Shown: piece after piece, positions 47,836 to 60,359 of the stretch
Numbering within the stretch: the stretch's first letter is position 1
Layout: each line of letters starts with the position of its first letter
From: Leucocoprinus leucothites
Lineage: Eukaryota > Basidiomycota > Agaricomycetes > Agaricales > Agaricaceae
Direction of reading: 5' to 3'
Length of the DNA stretch: 64,000 nt
NCBI GenBank assembly: GCA_013368445.1
Contig: JAACJO010000029.1
Location: 248,001-312,000 of the forward strand
The notes under the pieces: model-generated
Seen by the model: only the letters and a program-made list of their open reading frames with translations
Database searches by the model: none
What the model was told of the DNA's origin: nothing
Program-made: the position numbers and the translations under genes

Positions 47836-48705
47836 ATCATCCGTAGCCGGATTATCCTGTTTTTCGGCGCAGTGATGGGAGACCGTGCATGCTCCAGGTC
47901 GTGCGGTTTGTTGGAACGACATTGTACATCCCTGCAGAACCAAAATTAAGGCGTGAGTATTTCTTATCCCACAAAAGTATTCCGGCGTGTTTTGCACTGA
48001 GAAGAGACAATACGGCTGCCATATCCCACAGTCGAGAGGATTGAACACGCTTACAATGACACTCCCGTGCTTAACCACCATGCGTCAGTTGGTCAACTCG
48101 TGATAGGCAAGGCCATGGGGCCGATAAAACATATTTCATGAATAGCCGAAAATTCGAACACAGAAGTTCTTCGTTCGTCGTTGAATCCGGTCTCCAGCCA
48201 GCCAGTAGCCTCTCCGAGCCGAATGAATTGCCTGATATCTCGCCGTCCCCATTGAGAAGTTTCATCATCTGCATGACGCACACACTCGTCAATTTTATCA
48301 TTGCACCTCTTCCGTAGAACGAACCTGCATATCCAGATTGGTAGGAGCCAAACCCATACATTCAGAGTCCGGCCAGTCATAGATGATAAATCGACAGAAT
48401 TATACCGCCACTCCCTTAACGGGCTGTGGCTGGAAGAAATCATGTGCCATGAAAGCATGAGTAAATTTTTGTTATGGAGGATGTAAAGTAGAGACTGACA
48501 CTGAAGCGTCACATGTCTACTTTCAATTGCCTCCGAGAAGTTGACCTGCCAGAACTAGAAATGAATGCTAATCAGCCAGAGTTCCGTGACTCCGGCTTCC
48601 AATATATATATGTATACCTGTATTTGCTCCCTACGACAGGTGGAAGGTCTTGGACGTAGCGCGGGCGAGATCAACATTATCCTCCACCTTCTACCTGTCT
48701 CCGAA

Positions 48706-48999
48706 TTACCGTTTCGTCTTGAGAAATGCGAGGATGAGAGAAATCACTACGATGACAGTAGCAGTGATAGTCATTGTTTTCATTCCAGCGTCGTATGCTA
48801 AGTAGAAAAAAAGGTAACAAGTGAGTATGGCGATCCGAGAGCGGAAAGTGAAAGATTCAACGCACCTTGAATGACACCCTCGCGGATGGGGTTCCCTCGA
48901 GGGTATTGATTCATTGAACCACATCGGTAATAGAGCCAAAACAAAACGACGTTGTTGATGATCGGGAAGGTGTTTTGCAGGCCTCTCACTAGTCCCTTA
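48706..48999 (-). pseudogene. MFS (siderophore-type) transporter, C-terminal fragment
   Basis: Two exon-like pieces, 48999-48866 and 48797-48706, splice in phase: NTFPIINNVVLFWLYYRCG, YPRGNPIREGVIQ, then AYDAGMKTMTITATVIVVIS..LAFLKTKR and TAA. The pattern fits the end of fungal major-facilitator siderophore transporters (a hydrophobic last helix after a G-x-P-x-R-x-x-x-I motif). The other helices are not found upstream. The family call is tentative. Confidence 0.4.
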
Positions 49000-49830
49000 T
49001 GAAAGCCTCGTTAATGGAGAAATTGAGGTCAAAATACATCCAGGGTACCAGCTCCTGCCAGCCAGTCCCCTCTGATTGGACGAGGACTATCCCAACCGTA
49101 TGCAATGCCGGAGCAGCATCAAGAAAGCGAAATATGTACCCGAGATCGAGATTGCCAAGGCTGTGCCTGAGGCTGATGTCGGTAGGTGTATTATCGTCAT
49201 CGAAAGCGCAAGCGTCGCATTTAAATACGATTTAGTGCCACCAGTTGGCTCAGACCATATCTAAGACAGACAGAGCCTGTGGACCACGGACACATGGTTT
49301 GGTCTTGTTCTTTGCATCAAAGACAATATGTCGAAAGATGCATGGAACAGATTGGCGGCGGTAGCGGCTATTGACAAGGGAGAGTGTGAATAGGTCAGAC
49401 AAAGCTTGCCTTCTAATCTCCTCGTCTTTATGGCTAAGCCATTCCTACACAATTTCTGCGATAATGCGTGAGGCTATGTGATAGTCGTTCATAAGGAAAG
49501 CAAGACGTAAAATCAGCGTCTGGGGTCGGAAAGGTGAGCAACAATGCACAGAAGATTGTATGCCTTTCGACGAGGTAAGAAAGATGCCAAAGCAATGCCA
49601 CTGGGGAGAGTTTAAGTACCACTAGGTTGGTTTGTATCAAGGAAATGGCGACCTCCATTGTTCTATATTTTTTTCTTTTTTCTTTCCAACTTAGCGATGA
49701 AGGCAGGCAGTAAGTACGGGCTTCCTTACGCCTTGGGAGTCCTCACTTCTTTGATATGTCACATGAGTGATGTAACACGACTTGGATTGTTTTTTAAATG
49801 GCGACCCCGTGCTTCCCCCTCTAAACATAA
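49000..49830. other. No recognisable gene
   Basis: Short frames on both strands without family resemblance. A hydrophobic minus-strand frame at 49434-49658 has no convincing start or partner exon. Confidence 0.4.
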
Positions 49831-50097
49831 ATGGATGCCCGACCTGCTTGGAAGGACAAAACCGTTCAGAGAATGGACCCCGATACCAGAGCCACTCTTC
49901 TGTACCATGCTTGCAGCACCTGTCGGCGCCTTGCCGTTCCTGTTGAGGATGCGAAAAAGACATGCCGAAAATACCACACCAAGAACAGCGAGCGAGCAAG
50001 GCGCAAACGAGAGGAGGTTTATGCTGAAGCGACACTGCACGCGCATAATACTGAAGGTCCATCTCTCAGAACATTGAACCGTTGGATCAAGCCCTGA
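49831..50097 (+). CDS. Small basic protein with a zinc-ribbon-like start
   Basis: 88 codons from ATG 49831. The centre reads CSTCRRLAVPVEDAKKTC followed by a strongly basic stretch (NSERARRKREEVYAEA). A C-x2-C plus a later Cys recalls the small zinc-ribbon proteins of agaricomycetes, but the fourth ligand is missing (KYH in place of a Cys pair). Could be a real small gene, an exon of the next unit, or a remnant. Confidence 0.35.
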   Translation: MDARPAWKDKTVQRMDPDTRATLLYHACSTCRRLAVPVEDAKKTCRKYHTKNSERARRKREEVYAEATLHAHNTEGPSLRTLNRWIKP

Positions 50098-50191
50098 AGC
50101 ATAAACCTGAAAAAGCTCTGGGAGAGCTTGAGGGAGAGTAACAACGGCGTGCTGAGGGTAGAGGAGGGTACTGACAAGTTCTCTGTTCATC

Positions 50192-50567
50192 ATCTAGGAT
50201 TTCCCCTACTATAGCCTCGACGTTTCCATCTAGCACCTCATCCAACAACTCCTCGATAACCTCCGGTAATACTCACACAATAATTGTTGCAACCCTTGGC
50301 GGAGTGGTGCTCTTCCTTGTGTTACTGATCTTCGTGGTAGGGTTTCTCCAGCGTTGGATCAAGACATCACACCACTTGAATCATCTGGAGAAGCCGAGGT
50401 CTCCGTTGTGGAGCCTATCATCCCTTGCCCCGAAAGGATCAGCAAAAGCATATTCCGCCGTGAGCCGAGCGGAAGCGCTGCAGAAAGAAAGAGAGCAATT
50501 GGACAAAGAGACTTGGATAATCCAAGGAACCGCGGGCAGCTTGACGAGATCCCTACAACGAGCATGA
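50192..50567 (+). CDS. Exon of a single-pass membrane protein
   Basis: After a splice-acceptor-like CTAG at 50189-50192, the frame reads a Ser/Thr/Asn-rich outer part (STFPSSTSSNNSSITSG) and a clear membrane helix (IIVATLGGVVLFLVLLIFVV, about 50282-50341), then a basic, charged inner tail (EALQKEREQLDKE). This layout is common among agaricomycete wall-facing membrane proteins. Upstream exons could not be placed. Just after the helix another frame (50354-50677, DQDITPLESSGEAE) also looks coding, so a shift or intron may exist here. Confidence 0.4.
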
Positions 50568-50964
50568 GAGGCATGAAATCAGGGGATGATCAGGCAAAGA
50601 GGGGGTGTCAAATCCAGCGAAATCCAGAGCCCTCTACAAATGATTTGGGAGAAGAGGTGGAAGTTGAATGGACCTAGACAAGTGGTTGTAGTACATAGCT
50701 GAACCAGATTAATCATGATATTATTGAGTATATCTTAAGCACTGATTGTTCCAGTCGGACTTATCATGCGAGTGACTGTTCTTAACTTTCACCTGGAGTT
50801 CACACCAAATTCAAGTCCGTCTGACGAAATGGCTGTGCCCTTCCTCAACTTGGCCGGCGCGGTGGAGATCTCTCGGAGGCCCTCGAGTAGCAAACGCAGT
50901 CTTTAGACCTCGACGTCGATAAATGAGTGTATACCAGAGGCATAACCAATAATTGGAAAATATA

Positions 50965-52041
50965 TTAACGAGCAGCTCCTTCAATATCGTGAGTATTAAA
51001 TCCAACAGTAGCAGGGCGTTTCTTCCCAACAACACATATTCTGAGCATGATAGCGTATCGCACCAGAATGAGGACGATGATCTGCCCAGCGGCGATTCCA
51101 AGGATGTAGCCAGCCAGTAAAGGGCCTTGTTCCTGCGGGTCCAAGAAGGCATAAGCTAGAGAGATCGCGACAGTGGTCCGAATGGGAGAAGGAAGGTGTT
51201 GATGAGAGATAAGGTAACCAGGATAGCTGGAGGGGAACTCACGATAGAATCCTTGAGTCGACTGAGTCACGTATGCAACACCAAGATACAATCCCAGGAG
51301 AACGATAGTTGCAGGTAGTTGAATCCAAGTTAAGGGCAGAAGATTGGTGAAGATGAGTTCAAATAGAACAAATAGAGTATTCATGACATGTTGCGATATG
51401 TTTGACCATGCTGTATGAGTGCAAAGTCAGTACTTGGCATAAACCTCAGGTGAATACTCAAGAGAGCGCACCAGTAAATGTATCAGAAAAGCTATCTGAT
51501 GTAGCAAGTAGAACCCAGTATACTATTGTCACAATGATGGCTGGAGTTAGGATGTCATTCATGAGTGTAATCAGCCTTGGCACTCGAGTGCGGTATGAAA
51601 CGCCTCACGGAAGGTGGCAATCGTTGAGAAGAGGAACTCATGTAGGTACTGGAGTGGTCTGGGCCACGATTGAAGCGGATAACGTGCATCATCTCCGGAG
51701 GATTTTATGGCGTTCGCAAACATCACCGACTGTACACCAGAAGCCCAAAGCCAAGCGGTTACCCCGATGTATGAGAGATGGGTAAAATACGAGAAGTATC
51801 TGCGGCGGGTCATTGCAGTTTGGATGTCAGATTTCGGTGAGAGTGTATCTCAAGGAGGGGCTTACGTGCCAGCGAGGCCTGAATGGACACCCGTCCAAAT
51901 CAAGACGACAAGGTTTGTTACAAGGGAATAAAGTCCGAGTAACAGACGGATGAAGCCAAGAACCGCTGGAGAACATAGATACGATGTGACGTATCTGGCC
52001 TCTGGGTCAAAGACCAGTGAGGTAGAGGCAGTCTTGGGCAT
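50965..52041 (-). CDS. FAR-17a/AIG1-like membrane protein, 5 exons
   Basis: Exons 52041-51866, 51799-51609, 51540-51472, 51410-51243 and 51155-50965 join in phase to 264 residues. Family landmarks are FDPEARYVTSYLCSPAVLG near the start, YFSYFTHLSYIGVTAWLWASG, RYPLQSWP, AWSNISQHVMN and YPYAFLDPQEQG. About six hydrophobic segments indicate an integral membrane protein. Members of the wider androgen-induced gene family (AIG1/ADTRP) hydrolyse fatty-acid esters of hydroxy fatty acids using conserved Thr and His residues; whether this fungal member does so is unknown. Intact, with no sign of decay. Confidence 0.8.
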
Positions 52042-53048
52042 CGCTCAATGGGCCTGATGGAGGGGAAAGGCAAGAAGTGGTGCCAGACGGGGCGAATCAG
52101 AAGCGGTACATGGCCTGCGGAGCTTCATAGTTTTGTCCATGTGTATCAACATTTTGTGTGCCTGGCTGTAAGCGCCCGAGGGGCTACCGGATCTCTTTCA
52201 GGTTTTTGTTAGAGTCAAGAGCGATAGACCAGCATAAATATACGGAATACACACAGAGGATGTCTCAAAAGGTAGCAGCGCGAGCGCAGAAAAAATACTT
52301 CCAAGTTGATAAAATCGTCGAATCCGAGATTGTCGGGACCCGGCAAGGATCAACAATGCTGGACCAATCAACACGCAGAGTTCATAAGCGTCACGCGGGT
52401 GATATTACCCAAGCGATTTAGTAGTAAAGGTCTTTATGCTGTTCCAACGATAGTCTGGAATAAAGAGCAAGAGGAATTCCAATCTTGAAGTGATGTTGCG
52501 CGCCAGAAATCGCGACCACATATATATATCTATTCCTTTCACGCCTCCCATTCTATTTCAGTGACACCACGCGATCATGTCAGCGATCAAACCCTATTTA
52601 TCTGAAGAGATTTGGCATTATCGCCTTCTGCCAACAGTAAGTCCAATAGGGGCTCCGAACCAAGGGTATGCAAAGGAGTGGGATAGATAGAGTGTCATCT
52701 CAGGAGAGAGGGCGTTGGACGTTCATGAAAATGACAGGGATATTTCGCCGAGGAGTGTCCATGAAGTAATGGGACTTTGCATATGGAGTCTGTTGGTCGA
52801 CTATAGGATTGACTGGTATCCTTACTGCGTTTCCACTGCCTTGCTCGTTGAATATCGCGGTGCACTATATGTCACTCCTTCTCCCGCTATTTCCTGGCTC
52901 AGGAGGGGAGTACAGGAGCCTTTGTACCTACCAAGTAGACCATGCATGCTCATCTCATTTTATCACGCATCAGCCCAGTTTTAGTCGAAATAATGCAATC
53001 GCTATATTCTAGTAGTTCACAGCACCCAGGGCTAGAGAACAGCGCAGG
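52042..53048. other. Intergenic, possible small gene start
   Basis: A TATA-like ATATATATA run (52520-52530) precedes ATG at 52578, which opens MSAIKPYLSEEIWHYRLLP before a GTAAGT donor. Later exons were not found, although 52715-52984 is open. Nothing here is recognised. Confidence 0.3.
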
Positions 53049-54466
53049 TCAACGCCGCACTGATTTCTTAGGAGGGAAAACTTCATCTAGCCATTCGTAA
53101 TGAGCCTGTACAGATGAAGAGTCCTTAAAGAGAGTCTGCAGATCTGACCAACCATTCGGACCCCCTTTCAACAAGCCTTCGCGATACACAGTGGGCTTAT
53201 CCCAGTCTCTCCAATATCCCCCACTCAGGACTTCGTTCATTGCGGCCGTGGAGTGAAGTCTGTAGCTCCTGACTTTGTTCGCTTCTTTATCAGTGCACTT
53301 GCGACCGATCACTTCTTCAAAGAATCCACGAATGATTTCTGTCTGGACAGGGCTTTCGGTATGTGGTGTGCGGGTCGAGAGCGCCGAATGAAGGCGTTTA
53401 TTATGCATGACAGAAATTCGCTTCTCCTCAATAAGGCTGTATGGGCGACGATGTTCGTCTTGCGAGGTATGGAAAAACGCAGGAATGCGAGTTGACTCGA
53501 CGGCTCGAACGTAAGATGGGAGTTTGGCGATATATGGCCCAGCATCCACAAAGGATTCCATCCCAAACGAGTAGCTACAGCAATCAAGGGTGATGAGGTC
53601 ACCGCGGATAGTCTTGAAGTATATCCAGTAGTGATTATTGGGGTCAGTCAGAGTGTGTCGGGCGTCGTTCTTTGGATCGTAGTATGACCACACTTGGACA
53701 CAGTTACGCCGGCTCTGGATCCTGCCTTTGCAGATACCAAAATCAGAGATGGGGCTTTGTCCGTACTCGAGGCGAAAGCATGGCTTGGGCCCAGTCTTTG
53801 TATCGACTAAGTCTGCATAATCTGAGGAGTAGACCTCGGCAAGTAGGGTCATACAGATTGCGGTCGTCATCTCTGGGATCGTGATCTCGCGAAGTGTCTG
53901 ATAATAGATTTTGAAGATATCAATGAATTTTACGTCATGTTGATTCCATTGAACAAGGCCTAATGGCGTGTCCATCCCTTTGTGATCATCCCCGAGGACA
54001 ACAGTATGTTTGAGGACCTGGGAGGAACGGGAAGCTTTGCGAACCTTTGGAATCGGAGAGTCAAGGATCTTGCGGGAATGTGCTGGATGGTAGAAGTCTT
54101 TTGGATTGGTGACCCTTCGCAGGTAGTCAAAGAGGAACGCGATGAATGGGTAGAAGTGCTTCAAATTGATCTGGTGACTTTGTGCTAGTAAACGTTAATC
54201 ATAGAACATTCAAGTTTTGCATAAATTCTCACCACAAGATTTCTTGTGGCCCTTCCAAGCTTCCTTTTGGCATGCAGCTGAACAATAGATCGCCTATCAT
54301 AGTTTTGACGATGCGGGTTAGCTAAAAGTTATATAGTCGAATTTCCGAGTGAACATACAGAGGCACAGGAATTACACACGCGCAATCTTTCAGTGGCACC
54401 ACACACCTGGCATTTATCCAATTGCTGCAAAGGAACGGATATTTGACGGGGTTTGCGCTCTGGCAT
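53049..54466 (-). CDS. MYND zinc-finger protein, paralog 1
   Basis: Exons 54466-54359, 54293-54233 and 54184-53049 join in phase to 434 residues. The N-terminus is a MYND finger: CQVCGATERLRVCNSC, then YCSAACQKEAWKGHKKSC, split by an intron after CAS. MYND fingers bind proline-rich peptides. The long C-terminal part (starting FYPFIAFLFDYLRRV) matches the neighbouring paralog throughout (CFRLEYGQSPISDFGICKGR; LDCCSYSFGMESFVDAG; SVMHNKRLHSALS) and has no function I know. I placed the start at the ATG nearest the conserved ISVPLQQL; the frame is open further upstream to 54685, so a longer start or first exon is possible. Confidence 0.75.
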
Positions 54467-54719
54467 GACAAGACGCTCTACGTGCGAGCCTGCAAGTCGG
54501 CATTTCAGTAAAGGCACGAAACGGCTAAAAGAACCACTTACGACCGCTGAAGAAATCGTCATTGACACATACACCTGCAGGGAAAGATTTTGAGGACATT
54601 GTTCCAGTTTAAGGTGCGTTTGCCTCATGGCATACAGCGAAGAATCAAGAACAAAAGCAAGATTCCTTCGGAAGCTGAATTTCAAATCGATGCTTTCAAA
54701 CTCCGTTCAACAGCATAAA

Positions 54720-55383
54720 TAAATCCAGAGATTCCACAATTTTGCTGGGCTTCCAGCCAAAGCTCAAGAAAGCTAGAAAAACTCAACTGACTTCTACGTA
54801 GTAATAGGGATTTGCCAAGCTCGACTACGTATGCCCAGTCCTCTTTCATTCACATCGTTCGGCCACAGTTATGCTACTTGGGACCAACCCCACAAATCGT
54901 AACATCACACTTAGCTCCGCCTGGGAGGACGACTCCACAGCTAGATCTAGACCTATGCATAGCTATGGCTACGTTCGGTGGCTGTTAGAAGCTGTGGAGC
55001 CTGTGAGGTACATCAAATAAAAAGGCTTAACTGGGCGTCAGAAGCCTCAAATTAATGGACCACAATGAGTTACTAGAGATAAGAGCCGTTGTCCAGGGTT
55101 TCCTCACCTAGACTTCTGGGAAAAGTGCTCTGAGAATCATCGGGAGAGGATACACTGCCGCGATAGATTGCACACGTTGCTAGACAAATGCTAATGTCAC
55201 TCGCCTACACATCTTATTTGTCATATATATCCAGTAGCTCTGTTGACCATACAGACTTTGCAAATACATCGTGGTTATCCAAAGATACAATACTAGGCTC
55301 AGCTCGAGAATAAAAAATACAAGTACAACCCAACGATACACACATACAAGCTGGACCACAAAATTCACATAAGGAAAATCTGG
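54720..55383. other. Spacer between the MYND paralogs
   Basis: No gene seen. Contains the likely promoter of paralog 1 and the 3' end of paralog 2. Confidence 0.5.
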
Positions 55384-57083
55384 TCAATTTATACCAAGTA
55401 CCTCGCCGAAAAGCCCCATCAGACCATTCAACTTGGCATTGCAGTCCGGATCCGCCTTAGACCCTTTCATGAAAACGCCCTCCTTTGGATTTCTAGGATC
55501 GAAGCAATCGTCCCTACTATGAGTCGTCGGCTTCTCCCAATTTTTCCAGTGCTTCCCCGTCAGAACCTGGCCAAGCAGCATGGCACCGAACGACCTGTAG
55601 TCCCTGACCCGGTCCTCCTGGTCCACCGTCGAGGGCTTCCCTTGAACCTTGGTCATAAATTCGTGAATGATTGCGTGCTGTGCTTTATCCCGTCCTCCGA
55701 ACAGTTCCCAGCTGAGTGCACCGTACAGTGTAGTATCATGCATGACGGAAAATCGCTCCGTCTCAATGAGCGAATGAGAGTTCGGGCACTCCTCAGGGTG
55801 GCGGGGTGCGTAAAAGTACGCAGGTGTACGAGCGCTACCGTAATCCCTGAAAATGGACGAGAGGTTCCTGAGGCAAGTTGACGCATCAACACAACCTTCC
55901 ATGCCGTAAGGAAAGGTACAACAGTCCAAGACGAGCTCTTCTCCCTTGATCGTACGGAAATAGAGCCAAAAGTGATTATCGGGGTCTAGCACAGTCGTTC
56001 GCGAGCTGGATTTCGGGTTATAGTAAGTCCATGTCTGCACACCGTTGGCCTTCCCTTGAATGCGCCCCCTGCAGATACCGAAGTCACTGACAGGACTGTG
56101 TCCATACTCCAGGCGAAAACATTCGCGGGGCTCCCATGTCGGGTTTCCCAAACTATCAAAACTTTTCGCCATATGCGCTGAATAAACTTCCGACAGAAGT
56201 AAGAGAGACACGGCGACTGTGACCTCAAGGATGTGATTCTCCCGAATGACGTGCAAGAACATCTGCATCCCCGCCATCGTCGAGTGTCCTTTCCACCACG
56301 ATGACAATTTATGTGGATTGGGTAAATCCGAAATCTGAAGGTTGTGTTTCTCGCCGAGAACGACAGTATGATGGATCTTGTTCTCGGACGATGTAGCTCT
56401 TCGAGAGCCAGGTGCCGGCGCCCTCAGGAGCCTATGTGTAAGAGCAGGGTGTAGGACGGAATCCGGATCGTTAGGGCCCATTCGGCGTCCAAGTTTCTGA
56501 AACATTGAATCAACGAAAGGGTTGGGGTGTGAGGAGGGATTGCGTTCTTGAGTGGGCGTCAGTCGCCTCAGAGAGTCGAACATATACGCAATAAAGGGAT
56601 AAAATGTTTTCAGGTTTATTTGTTGCGTCTGTGCTGATATGTTGGTTTGAGCACATGCATTGGGTGCGGGGTCCAATGTGACTCACAGCAGAATGGTTTG
56701 TGGACTCTCCAATCAAACTTCTGACACTCTCTTGAGCAGTAAATGGCCTAGACCCGTAGGTTCTGTCAGAGTCAAAAGGTGGCGAACACAGATGTACTCA
56801 CCGAAGCACACGAATTACACAAGCGAAGATTGCTTGTGCTCAGACAAACTTTACATTTGTCAAGCTTCTGCAAAGGAACCGATATTTCTCTACCAATGCC
56901 AGTGGGACGTGGTAGCTCATCGAAGTCGACTTCAGCTCTGCTCATCCTTTCGAAAACGTCGTATAGCTTCGTCGGATCGGCGGTGGGAATTGCTTCACAC
57001 CCACGCACCATGCGTTGGTACGATTCACTCCATCCCTCTTCGTCCCCACTCCAGGGAAGCGAGGGAATAGCGTTGGTGTTCAT
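55384..57083 (-). CDS. MYND zinc-finger protein, paralog 2
   Basis: Exons 57083-56802, 56747-56687 and 56633-55384 join in phase to 530 residues. The second exon is 61 bases, the same as in paralog 1, and both introns fall at the same codons. The MYND finger is CKVCLSTSNLRLCNSC plus YCSRECQKFDWRVHKPFC. The C-terminal part shows the same conserved blocks as paralog 1 (CFRLEYGHSPVSDFGICRGR; LDCCTFPYGMEGCVDAS; SVMHDTTLYGALSWELFGG). About 90 residues precede the finger; an alternative start at 57194 would add 37. Same orientation as paralog 1, so a tandem duplication. Confidence 0.8.
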
Positions 57084-57639
57084 GGTGGCGGACAGAGACA
57101 ATGGTAATTCCAACAAGGCTGAGCTGCCATCAGTACTTATCGCATCGTTGGTCACGCGATTTGTACTTCGAAATGATCTGATCTTCAAGGTCACGCCTTT
57201 ACCGTCTTTGTATTTCCGTTTTTAATTTTGCACTGGTCCGGGATATCCATGATAGGGTGCAGCTGTTCAAATTCTGGATATCTCGTGGTAGAGAGGCTGA
57301 CCAACGGATATCTGATGTCACAGGACTCGAAGTGAATGCGTGGACCCACACCGAGGTGCTGCCAGGGAATGGATCAACGGGTCCAACTAACATCCCCCTG
57401 ATCCGAACGCCCTTCGAATAAAATTAAGATGAAACGATGCTTTGACGATATATCATGACTGCATGACTGTTGTACATCCAGTAATAAGGTAACTAGTTTT
57501 CGTAGTCCTACATAGCTGGGTCAATGAATGGTGATACAACGTGATAGAGCGATGTCCAAAAGTCAATGTATGTGTCTAGATAGCTTTTAAAATAGCTTAA
57601 TCGTTTAAGGGGGAGAAATTGTCCGTCGTGAGCAAACAT

Positions 57640-60227
57640 TTAATGGCTATGAATTTCAGCCTTGTGGAACTTGACCCATAAACCGCCCTGAAAGTACGAT
57701 CGTCAGTGCACTGTAGTGTTCGTTGAGTACCAAACCACTAACCTTGATAAATAGGGTCAGCGCCGCACTGGGCCAGACCTTTTCAAACCTCTGCCTTCCC
57801 TTTCGTCCTTCTTCCCTCCACTCCCGGGGAGGTAGAGATCCCTCAGGCTGGCAATCCAGTGCTAGCTCAAACCTATCGAACCGTTGCAATAAGCGTACAA
57901 GGAAGAACGTCATCTCGTTATAAGCGTAATTTTTCCCGATGCACTAAGTTCAGTCAGGTTAAATATTAATATTATCAAGTGTGGAACGTACGATTCGTGG
58001 TCCATGACTGAACGGCAAAAACATGCCGAAATTTGCATTACACTTTGATTTCGTCTCGCTCTCTAACCATCTCTCTGGCCTAAACTCGTCTGCATCCTCA
58101 CCCCACAATGCTTTATTTCTCTGAGTCAATAGGGGAAGGAATGTCACAATCGTGTTGCCTGGCATCAACAGAGGCTGGTTTTTTGACTGGTCTTGTAGCT
58201 GAGAGTCGGGGAAAGTGCGATCGGAGGGGGGAAATAGGCAGGGCATAGAGCGGGATTCGCGGACGTTGAGTGGAACGGGTGGGAAAACACGAAGAGTCTC
58301 ATCAATTACCGCTCGGACTGGAAAGGGCTTAAGAAGACACCGCAGGATAGAAAATGAGGGACTCACTGTATTTCAGCCGATGAATTTGGTCAAATGTCGG
58401 CATGGTATGTGATCCGCAGTGTTCTAGGACCTCATTTCGCATTTTGGTAGCGATTTCGGGATGCATAGCCATCATGTACGTGATAAAGGTTAACACGCAC
58501 GCAGTCTGAAAAGCAGGCGCTCCGTCAAATTTTCAGGGGTTAATTCGGCTCGTCAATAGCACTTACCGTATCTCGTGATGCAAGGAGCATGCTCAACAAT
58601 TGATCGCGTATAATGATAGGATCTTAACGAAAAGGTGAGTCTCAATTAAACGCCCATCTGAGTATAGTTCACTCACTCTCCGTCGAGTCCGCTAAATGCT
58701 GCAAAAAGGTTTTGTCCGCAGCCGGACTATGGCCCGATTCACCGCCACCATTCGCACTAAACCTTCTTTTCTCCTCTAATGCCTTTTTCACGAGCGGATC
58801 GAGCCATTCACTAATGACCTCCGCATGCGGACGATTCCGATCTCCAAATAACTCCAACAAGGGCCATAGGTAACCAATACGGGCCCGTTTAGTGACATTC
58901 ATCTGGGCCTCATCAAAGGCATTAGCAAAGTCTCCCCACGTGTCTTGCGTTGCTGAGCCTTTCGGTCCCATTGGTGTTCTATATGGTTCTGGAAGAGAGG
59001 CTGATAACGTGTCGAGATTTTCACCAAAGAGGAATTCGGATGCTGCATCCAAGGCAAACCGAGAAAAAAGGTCCTGAGCTTCACACGGTTGGTCATGGGC
59101 GGCTGTGTGGTCGAGGTGGGAAAGGGTTTTGGATGTGTAGTGTTCAAAGATCTCGAAATCCGTGAAGCGGTCGCGGGCAAAGAAAGGCCGTGCAGTGTTG
59201 CGGTGCTGAAAGGAAATGTTTAGAATGGAGGTGGAGATCAAATTATTATAGGTTCCTGTGGAGACTTACCATCTTCCAAATCTACAGGTGGAAGAACGAA
59301 GGAGTGAGCTAATTCCATCCATTAACGGAGGAGGCTGTACAATCAACCAGATCCAAGGGCAAATCGAACTCACGTCATCATCTCGATTGAAGATCCCTTC
59401 TCCCAGAAGCGTTTCCCTAAACCCAACAGCCTCCGTCAAAATCTCCCCTCGGAGATACCAATCATAGCACTAGTCACACACATGCGTTCTTTTTGAGCCC
59501 TTCCCCTCCAAAAGTGCTTGAAACCCGTTGAAAGGACGAAATTGATATGTTCTTGATCCATCGTGATGATCTACAAACAAAACCATCACATTAGTCACAA
59601 TGTTTCTGGGGTGTAGGGATATACATGGTCGAATCGGGCCTCAGGTGACGAGACGCATGGCATGAGAAGGAAATGGATGTTAAAACCGTACACCGAGTGC
59701 GAAGCTTGATTCCAACAATCTCGTAGCCTTGAGCACTGGAGGGCTGGACTCGTGACGCGCGACCATGTGTCAACTCGTCTGATGGCTACCCAACGGGCGC
59801 CCTACACTACACACATGTAACTGGGGAGAAAGAAACCCACATTATCACCCCATAGAATTCGTAAATTGAGTGTTGTACACTGGTACTCTTCAAAGAGCTG
59901 AAGGTATACATCAAGCACGTAGCTCGTTTTGAAGGAGCCCATCATTTTTAATAGAATGTCAATGTTGCCAGGCCATTTGCCGACGACACAAGGTACAGGT
60001 CTAGCGCCCAGTTGCTCAGCCAGTCGCCGTTGTTTGGATGACGCATAGGCGCCTTTCGAGATGGCCCAGCCAAGAATGAAAATTAGGTATAGCAGTGGAG
60101 TCAAACGCCCAGGGCGAATAGCGCAAAGTCGAAGGACGAGACTGAGGACGACTGGAGGGATGATGAGTGCAGAAAAAAGGTCCATGAAGAGCCTGGCCCT
60201 GAAGTTGGATGGCTGGGGCGAAAGCAT
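57640..60227 (-). CDS. CYP63-like cytochrome P450, 10 exons
   Basis: Exons 60227-59841, 59570-59482, 59416-59374, 59281-59270, 59205-58677, 58622-58567, 58505-58367, 58317-57992, 57943-57743 and 57687-57640 join in phase to 609 residues. There is an N-terminal membrane anchor, then ARPVPCVVGKWPGNIDILLK and YQCTTLNLRILWGDN. The I helix is LLASRDTTACV (Ser-Arg where AG is usual), ExxR is ETLR, the PERF region is DEFRPERWL, and the haem loop FSHGPRICIGKNYAYNEM carries the Cys ligand. The pattern is that of CYP63 monooxygenases, which oxidise alkanes, fatty acids and aromatics at the ER. Exon 4 has 12 bases. I chose the second ATG (60227), close to the membrane anchor; 60359 is also possible. Confidence 0.85.
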
Positions 60228-60359
60228 AGCGAACAGCGCAGGGAAACACGGGGAGAAAGAAGAGAGGGGTAGAAAGACGGCTGAAGGAGTACGTGAGTTA
60301 GGTGGATTCTCAAGGGCCTTATGTAGGAAGTATGAGCCGAGTAATAGTGGGTGTTGCAA

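Noticed and set aside
49759..50193. 144-codon minus-strand frame
   Set aside because: No motif, and the opposite strand has a more plausible zinc-ribbon-like small frame.
59591..59773. 60-codon frame between P450 exons 1 and 2
   Set aside because: Joining exon 1 directly to 59570 gives the expected WGDN-IITMDQEHINF family sequence, so this frame lies in an intron.
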